Below, one piece after another: positions 57,312 to 64,000 of a stretch of DNA of 64,000 nucleotides. The position numbers and the translations under genes are program-made. Each line of letters starts with the position of its first letter. Positions within the stretch are counted from its first letter, which is position 1. The notes beneath the pieces are model-generated. The model was given only the letters and a program-made list of their open reading frames with translations, was not told the origin of the DNA and did not search any database. The stretch is from Leptobrachium leishanense (Eukaryota > Chordata > Amphibia > Anura > Megophryidae), in the NCBI GenBank assembly GCA_009667805.1, contig CM019069.1:49868153-49932152 (forward strand), written 5' to 3'.

Positions 57312-57846
57312 TAAAACCACACTGACAGCAGCATTCAATGTCCTCAAAGCTCTTTCCACATCCTGTCTCTTCCTGAGACTGCAACAGATCACAGTCCGAC
57401 TAAAAAGGAACACAATGTCAAGACACTGATACAATGGTTATTTTCCTTCTCAAATATATTTTACCTACTTATCTTAAAATACATTATATATGATATAAAG
57501 TAAAAAATATCCCCTGCCTGGTCCCAGACATGCTGCGGCTACACGCCATGATCTTCCTCCAAATCCTGGCATCCAAAAATCTCTAGTGTGTAGATGCGCA
57601 TTGTGATTTTTGGACACTGTTGCATGACTAGGAGGCAGTAACAGCCCTGTCAGGTGTCAGGGAGAAATCTGACTATAATATGTCACACTATCACGCTACA
57701 GAGTCTCTATGATGCACAATGGGGAGGATTTTTGAAATTTATGTAACACTAAACATTGTTACAGGGGAGACAGTTTCTAATATTATTTCTATTTATCATA
57801 GTATTGTTACTTTTTATTATATAATGAGATTTAACTATACACACAC

Positions 57847-57898
<52 letters not shown>

Positions 57899-58130
57899 TC
57901 ACCCTTTGACCACTGACTTAAAGCCCCCACATACTCACATATATAGTGTAAACCTATAGTACACACAGTTATGGAAGCCTCCTCTACATTTTTATAGCTT
58001 CCTTTGTCACATTTCCTGACGCGCTTCCTGGTCCAGTCAGTCACTGCGTTACCCACCCTCAGAACAGACTCTGTGCCCTGATCAAGGTAGTCTAGACAAT
58101 TACTGCATGGTCCTATGACTGGTTCTAAGG
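57312..58130. other. Intronic DNA with a CA microsatellite
   Basis: (CATA)n(CA)n lies at about 57840-57900. No exon seen. Confidence 0.5.
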
Positions 58131-58134
58131 CCGT

Positions 58135-58255
58135 GATGGCAAACCTTGGCCCCCCCAGATGTTTCTGAAATATATGGCCCATGATGCTCAGCCAGCCTTA
58201 CATGTGACTGTCTGAGTGAGCATCATGCGCCATGGAGTTCCAAAATATCTGGTTC
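58135..58255. repeat. Short palindromic MITE (family E), copy
   Basis: Left ggcaaaccttggcccccccagatgttt, with ctgagtgagcatcatgcgcc and a right end gttccaaaatatctgg. Diverged. Confidence 0.5.
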
Positions 58256-58935
58256 TCCATTCTGCCCTAGGATGTAGAAGGGATGAGCAGAGTAACAGCT
58301 AGAGTCTGAGCCTCAAGTCTTGGACAGAACACTGGCGGCGTGTGTCTTACAAACAATATGGAATTTAGGTTTATCATATTGTAATGCGAAATGTTACATT
58401 TTATGTGGGTCACATCATGAAATATGCACATTAGTAAACACTATGGAAGTATTTTCAAAGGAGACAGGTCTGCAGTGGGACAGTCTATGAACCCAACAGT
58501 TGACACCATATATGTAGACTGTACCTCCATGCCGATGGCCATACTATTTTTAACATACTGGCTATAGACCTTTCCGTTATGTGACCTTTTTGATGCCTAA
58601 ATAAAGAAACACATGGACACTAAGTAAGAGGCAGAGGTAACTTCATTCTAAAAGGGTGTGGGGGGGTTACAAGTTTTAAATATTTGAAGTTGCTGAATGG
58701 TGGAAGCTGTATAGTGCAGTTTGTTTTTATGAATATGTTCCACGTGGGAGCATCTGTTCTAGTGCTTTAAGCCATCGGTGTGTGTAAAACACTTCATTCT
58801 GGTTTGGATTGCAACTAACTAGGGAGAGTTGGGAGCCTTTCTGTGCACCTTGCACAACCTCAATATACAGTAAAAAAGGCATTTTCCTGCAATCTTTGAA
58901 AACAAGCATATCTGCATATAAAAAGCTCTAGATTC
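58256..58935. other. Intronic DNA, no gene seen
   Basis: Nothing recognised. Confidence 0.35.
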
Positions 58936-58939
58936 CCAG

Positions 58940-59180
58940 GGAGTTAAAGGGACACTACCACTTACAAAAAATGTAATTAGATTACTGATTTCATTACAAA
59001 TAAACTTTATAAAACACATGTTGCTGTTTTTTTGTTTTTGTTTTGCTTTGCAGGAATTGCATGTAAAATGGAAAATTTTTAAGTTAGTCTTTTTTATCTC
59101 CTGTTTTTATTTTGTGGATTTTTCCCATGATGTAACATTTACCAAAATCTGTGCAAACGTTTTACTCTACTCAGTAGTGT
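58940..59180. repeat. Dispersed repeat (family D), copy
   Basis: Starts gttaaagggacactaccact and shares ttataaaacacatgttgctg, tttattttgtggatttttcc and catgatgtaacatttacc with other copies. Same orientation as 49530-49890. Confidence 0.6.
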
Positions 59181-59459
59181 ACTAGGGGGGGGGGGAAGGG
59201 GGCGGACTGCCCCAGGAGACAGTGGTGCCTGGTCTAGGCCCGGCAGGCACCCGGGCCTCTACTAGATTGGTTAGTAACATCATCAATCCCACCAGAGCAA
59301 GTATATCACCAGCCCTGAGGTCAAAGCTACTGCCTGCAGAGCTCATAGTCTAGAGTACTCTGAGGCTTTGATCCTTTTTGCAGCATAAATTTTACTTACT
59401 ATGGGGAAGCAGGCCCCACACAACATATAGCAGTGATATCCTGGAAGAATATAGCAGAT

Positions 59460-59523
59460 CTGGCTACTCTAGACTCAATGTATCCTTCCTGGTAAAATCC
59501 TTTATAAATAAATAAATAAATTC
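59460..59523 (+). repeat. SINE 3' tail
   Basis: Contains tcaatgtatccttcctggta and a taaataaataaata tail, as at 38292-38384. Confidence 0.55.
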
Positions 59524-59621
59524 CAACTCTAATTGACATTGTATTCATAAAATCCCCTAGCAACAGTTAACATATTCTATCCAAGATCAATCTATACATA
59601 GGTCAAACCCTAAAACAATTA

Positions 59622-60068
59622 GGCTGGGGTCAGACGAACGCAGTGTTAACGTCCGTGTTGCCGCACATAAGTACGTCCGTGATAGCATACAATTGTGTTA
59701 AATGGAGCCCCACACACGAAGTACGTCCGCACAGAAGTGCGGAGGCTGACGGACGCTGCAAACGGACGCAGGTTAGGCAAGAACGTCATACTGCTAGAAC
59801 GGACAGGCAGAGTGCGGCACGTCCACAACGTCCGCATAGCTTTGTGTGTGAGTGATGGAGCGTGGTCAGATGGACTGCATTTATACATCCAGCATTTTTG
59901 ACGGACAGAATGTTTTTTCATTGTAATTTATTTTCCCTGCTACATCAGTCAAAAAATACATCAGTGAAAAAATGGACTGTGTGGCCACTACCTTGTTGTC
60001 AGTCAGTAAGTACGTCTGTACTGCACGGACGCACAGTCCGTACAAAATGCGCTCATCTGACCCTAGCC
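59622..60068. mobile_element. Harbinger-type MITE (family B), complete, 447 bp
   Basis: TTA at 59619-59621 and 60069-60071 flanks GGCTGGGGTCAGACGAACGC and GCTCATCTGACCCTAGCC. It is the uninterrupted reference for 3040-4313 and 31578-31998. Confidence 0.85.
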
Positions 60069-60228
60069 TTAGAGTGGTAACACATCAAGATTTCTGTGCC
60101 CCCCTATTTAATGCTTTCCCTCTCCATTTCCCTCGCAAAAAAATGAGAACTTTGTTCCCAGTCAGCCTGACCCCTGAATCTCTAGTTGCAGGAAATATCA
60201 CAATTGTCTCTGGTCATAAGCCTTTTTT

Positions 60229-60417
60229 TTTTTTAAAAAAGTATTTTACTTGGAAGGATACATTGAGATTTCTCTCGTTTTCAAGTATGTCGTCGGTGGC
60301 GAGTATGTAACGGTAGGCCTCTTGCCCAAGGACACTTACTGGAGAGGTGCTCTTGCCGGGATCGAACTGTGTTTCCACAGTCATAGAGCAGTGATTTTAC
60401 CTCTACTCCTCCCAGCC
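60229..60417 (-). mobile_element. tRNA-derived SINE
   Basis: On the minus strand it begins ggctgggaggagtagaggta, has the B-box-like gttcgatcccgg, then gagcacctctccagtaagtg, ccttgggcaagagg and atctcaatgtatccttcc, and ends in an A-rich tail at 60229-60240. Second copy of the SINE at 17932-18128. Confidence 0.75.
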
Positions 60418-61120
60418 AAAGGTCATAAACCTTTGTTAAGTCTTCTTTAAGGAGTCGAAGTAGACTTTAAACCCATTTTATTGGTGGCATATAGGGCCTG
60501 TGACAAACAACCACTTCTTTATAAGAGCTACACCAGTAGAACCAAAACATGCAATATGGTATCTCTGATTTATGAAGACTGCGAATAGTTTGCCGTGGCT
60601 GTTTTGAGTGCATCAAACGTGAAGACACATCAAACAGGCTAATGTGATTCATTGCTTTCCCAGTGTTACAGTAGTGCAGACATCTGTCCTAGATTATCAT
60701 GCTCCCTTCCCAAAAATAGAAAAATGCAAGCAATAATTAAACGATGCCGATAACACGGCTGTTTGATGTGATATACACAAATGACGTGGCTGCGGCAGGT
60801 TTTCCACAGGGGCGATGGCAAAGTAACTCACAAATTGTAATATTGTAAATAAATATCTCTGTTAATAAATAAATACTGACATTGTGCGTCTCTGCCAAAC
60901 GGGACGGCTATAGCTGCATAACTCGGAGTTTAATTTGCTGAATAAAATTGGGTGAATATTTAATACTGTATTGAAAGCAGATAAGCACTGACCACATATG
61001 TCAAACAAATGTTTGGCAAACATTCAGACACAACAGTTTTATCCATCTATCTGTGACAAGAGTCACCTTGAACTTGGGGTACATGGAGCTTTCTTACTGG
61101 TTTAGAGTCAGGAAGGTAAT
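60418..61120. other. Apparently single-copy DNA
   Basis: No repeat ends or exon seen. 60715-61030 is low in repeats and might hold a conserved non-coding element of the WIPF1 locus, but conservation cannot be judged here. Confidence 0.25.
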
Positions 61121-61126
61121 ATGGGG

Positions 61127-61350
61127 GCCATGCATTAAAGTCACTTCTCCTGACGTAAACGCTTACACATCCAAACTCTAACGTTAGTGTTCACTGGGGA
61201 ATACGGCCCATTTTCTCAGGACCTAGCACAAAAATGGCTTGAATCGATCCTGGACATGAGGCAAAGGAGGCCTCCTATGACAGTGCTAGGACATACTTGA
61301 AAATGAGAGAATTCTCAATCTATCCTTCCTGGTAAAATATTTTTGTGTAA
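61127..61350. repeat. Fragments of the 2151-2882 repeat and a SINE tail
   Basis: 61127-61205 matches 2797-2880 (cctgacgtaaacgcttacac, gttcactggggaatacg). 61286-61350 matches the SINE tail (aggacatacttgaaaatgag, atccttcctggtaaaat). Confidence 0.5.
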
Positions 61351-62067
61351 AAAATAAAAATATATATATATTTTTTAGGGTGTCACCCTAGGGGGTGGTG
61401 TCACCCGGTGTGGGCTACACCCCCACCCCCTAGCGACGCCCCTGCATAGACCTGGCCTGGTCACACAAATCTGTAGAAGACATGGGAAAGATTAGATATC
61501 TGAGCATAATGGAGGAAAGAGTTACAGCAATGCTATGAGATCTCACACACATCATCTCACAATACCTGTACTCTGCACTGTAGGTTTTAAAAGCAAGATC
61601 CACAAAGTTGGGGTTGAACATAATATCTAGGTGGTACAGGAGCCCCCTTCACCTTCTGATAGACTCTGTCTCCATGGATAATGTTTGCTTCACTGTCAAG
61701 AGTTATGTGTAAGGTATAATGTGATTAGAGTTCGAACATTGTTCGTGTGTGTGTTTGTGTTTATCCTGTGTCTGAGAGGCGTGTGTGTTGTAACTGTTAG
61801 TTAGTTGGATTATTCACTTGTTTGGTTTTGTGTTTCAAGTAACTATTAAAAGGGAATATAAGAAAAAATCTGTAATTAATAAACAGTTTTCTATTCCTAC
61901 AAGAGTGCTAAAATGTGCCTTATGTTTGATGAGGACAGCTCCATCACTGTCCTGTATCCTTCCTAGCTGAGTCATTTAAAAATTCACTTTAAGAACTCTA
62001 AAAATGGAACGAATTGTGACAGAGTGCTTCTGTTGCGTAACAGAATGGAAAGCAATAACATTTCTAT
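61351..62067. other. Intronic DNA, no gene seen
   Basis: Nothing recognised apart from gtgtgtgtgtttgtgtt near 61745. Confidence 0.35.
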
Positions 62068-62255
62068 CAAATGCTGTGACTTTCTTTTGTTTATTAGATT
62101 ATGTTACCTGGATAGTCAGAATAACTGTATGTACTGTATAGGAAGTGCTCTAATTTGAGCTAGGATTTGATTTGTATCTTTTGTTTAATCCCCTTCAATA
62201 GTGATTGAAAGTCAAGTGTGGCCTTTGTTTATGCTGGAATAAATCTGCTTCTGTT
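62068..62255. repeat. Repeat paralogous to 17043-17135 plus 17673-17760 (empty site)
   Basis: Shares gtgactttcttttgtttatt, gattatgttacctggatagt, aagtgctctaatttgagcta and atagtgattgaaagtcaagt. At ctaggatttgatttg it lacks the hAT MITE present in the other copy. Confidence 0.8.
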
Positions 62256-62267
62256 TATACCCTAGAG

Positions 62268-62450
62268 CAGTGGTTCCCAACTGTGTTCCTCAAGTACCCC
62301 CAACAGGCCAGATTTTACAGATCACCTTGGAGAAAAGCAGACTGAATCATGCAATCACTGAGCAGCAAACCATATCACCTGTGCTGTGCTTCAGATATCT
62401 GCAAACTTGACCTGTTAGTGATACTTGAGGAACAGGGTTGGGAACCACTG
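62268..62450. mobile_element. hAT-type MITE (CAGTGGTTCC ends), 183 bp
   Basis: Ends CAGTGGTTCCCAACTGTG and GGGTTGGGAACCACTG are inverse. Flanks ccctagag (62260-62267) and ccttatag (62451-62458) match at 6 of 8. Second copy of 6152-6335. Confidence 0.75.
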
Positions 62451-62504
62451 CCTTATAGGACTGTGTTGTTTGGCTGGACAAAGTATCCCGAGTGGTTGCT
62501 GTAT

Positions 62505-62645
62505 ATTGTAGTGCCAGGTTGTCAATCTGTAGCCACCCAGATGCTTCTGAACTACAACTCCCGTGATTCCCTGGCCATCTATTACAATCAAATAATTCTG
62601 GGAATTGTAGGACATCAACATCTGAGGGGCCATGATTTTGACATT
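62505..62645. repeat. Short palindromic MITE (family E), copy
   Basis: Contains cccagatgcttctgaactac, aactcccgtgattccctggc, and the inverse ctgggaattgtagg with catctgaggggccatga. Confidence 0.6.
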
Positions 62646-62655
62646 CCTGCTGAAG

Positions 62656-63490
62656 TGATTATCTAACGGTGCTTCAACTCGGTGGGAGCCATCTCAATCA
62701 TTTTCAAGCATTTACAAAAGCTCTAGAAGTGTCATTTAGGCAGGACATCCTATACTTTCTAGGCAGGCTTCCTTTATTTTCATTAAAATCAAAAATGTAA
62801 ACAGGCTAGTGACAAATCTGACTTACACCCTCCAGCACTTAGAACCCGACAGGGAGGCTTCAATTATATTATTTTACTATTTGTAAAAATAACTTAAAAA
62901 AGATAATCATAGAGAAATTTTGCTTTCAGGAATGATCTACAATACCTTGAATAATGTGTGAAATTACAAGCAGCGTTACTACGTGTGGAATACATTTTTA
63001 ATGCAGCATAATACATAATGTATGATGTATCTACATTGTACAGTGAAGGTATGGCAGAGGATCAAAGCACTGTACACGTTTATTATTATTTAATGCCTAC
63101 ATTTCATTACCACAATTGAAACAGATGGGCTCAATGTTGAAAACAAGGAGAAACTATATCAGGTCACATATGGAGAATTTGAGACTTCCTATTAAAAATG
63201 CTGATGATTGGATTTCATGTGAAACTCTGCGAAGAACAGGATAACAAAACAATGCAGGATTTCTGCAGAGGCAACAGTTTATTCTTCCTTTTCACACGAG
63301 GGCTACAGAAGTCAAAACAGAGTTTAAGAGTGAAAAGGAGTAGAACAAATTAAGGTTTGGTACTTAAGGCAATAAGTTCATCAAAAACATGATCTTCCTG
63401 TCTAACTTCTTTAAAACCATGTCAGCTGCTTCACTGGGAATATACACACAAACAAAAACAACACAAACCCAAAACACAAGAAAACACATA
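62656..63490. other. Intronic DNA, no gene seen
   Basis: Nothing recognised. Confidence 0.35.
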
Positions 63491-64000
63491 CAGGGTTATT
63501 CAGAGAGCGGTGAAAAGCAGGAGAATGACTGGAGAATGGAAAATTCTAGGTGTAAGGCTAGGGTCAAACAAACGCATTATTCGCAGCGACAGTCAAAAAG
63601 TGTATCAGAACGCATTGACGTATTTTTTCATGGAATGCGCGAAAACGGTCATACGATGCGCATTTTCGTGCGTGATTTGTTACGGATCCAAACCAGGAAA
63701 CTTTGGGTGTCTGGACATTATGTTGGCCAGATATGAGCAGCGTCTGACGTCTCCTAATCACGCACACACGCCGCTATACGGACGCAGCGCACTCTGTATG
63801 TCAGTACTAGCGGTTCTGCGTTCTCGAAAAAATGCGTTCGTTTGCCACTTGCGTTGCACGGCCGGACTTACGTGAAGCCGTACTTCGTATATTGGCCGTC
63901 ATTGCCCGTCATTTGCTGCTACTGCGGCCGTGATTAAGTGCGCCTAAACGCACGTTAAAAATGCGTTAGTCTGACCCCAGCCAAAATAGCCGATTTGGAA
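63491..64000. mobile_element. Palindromic MITE split by a Harbinger MITE, runs off the window
   Basis: The sequence cagggttattcagagagcgg through aaaattctaggt, and then aaaatagccgatttggaa at the window end, match 29228-29409. The 427-bp family C MITE at 63556-63982 separates them. Confidence 0.8.
63556..63982. mobile_element. Harbinger-type MITE (family C), 427 bp, nested
   Basis: Ends GGCTAGGGTCAAACAAACGC and AGTCTGACCCCAGCC. Exactly the same length as the copies at 32468 and 37301. TAA lies left, but the right flank reads AAA, so the expected target duplication is imperfect. Confidence 0.82.

Overview
The window is vertebrate nuclear DNA, most likely from an amphibian (a frog). The evidence is a recognisable vertebrate intron/exon gene plus a repeat mix typical of frog genomes: Tc1-like elements, hAT and PIF/Harbinger miniature elements (MITEs), Ty3/gypsy LTRs, L1/Tx1-like and CR1/L2-like LINE fragments, and a tRNA-derived SINE. 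There are no bacterial-type operons, and no rRNA or tRNA genes were seen. The species cannot be fixed from the sequence alone.

Host gene: the only host gene I can support is WIPF1 (WAS/WASL-interacting protein 1, WIP), on the minus strand. Four coding exons lie at 9971-9924, 8089-7960, 7724-7545 and 6010-5234. Their splice phases join correctly (0, 1, 1) and they encode the first 378 residues: initiator Met and poly-Pro, WH2 actin-binding motif, poly-Gly, and the Pro-rich core. The C-terminal WASP-binding exons must lie beyond coordinate 1. Everything right of about 10 kb is upstream of the first coding exon, so it is the 5' intron and/or promoter side. I see no other host coding exon there.

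Layout: 0-5 kb holds a complete retroelement copy with an 18-bp target duplication, palindromic repeats, and an L1-like LINE nested in a Harbinger MITE. 5-10 kb is WIPF1 with two hAT insertions and one MITE in its introns. 10-19 kb holds a truncated Tc1-like element, MITEs, a hAT MITE and a SINE. 19-27.8 kb is striking: three hAT-type elements with internal satellites follow each other. One carries a whole Tc1 element, one a 1.15-kb 21-bp minisatellite plus a 283-bp palindrome, and one a purine minisatellite. A complete solo LTR comes next. 28-40 kb holds a hAT fragment, a deleted Tc1, a 1.05-kb tandem duplication at about 99% identity, and two nearly identical 427-bp Harbinger MITEs. 40-54 kb holds a minus-strand gypsy LTR with polypurine tract and pol tail, the 5' half of an autonomous-looking hAT with its own TATA box and leader repeats, a hAT MITE inside a TGTA microsatellite, nested palindromic elements and a LINE 3' fragment. 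54-57.3 kb is a Tc1 element whose transposase gene is almost intact but is split by a 1.42-kb retroelement. The rest holds SINEs, MITEs and apparently single-copy intronic DNA.

I found no convincing new host system. The most interesting content is the layered transposon stratigraphy, which gives target-site duplications and natural empty sites that date insertions relative to one another, and the repeated association of hAT elements with minisatellites.
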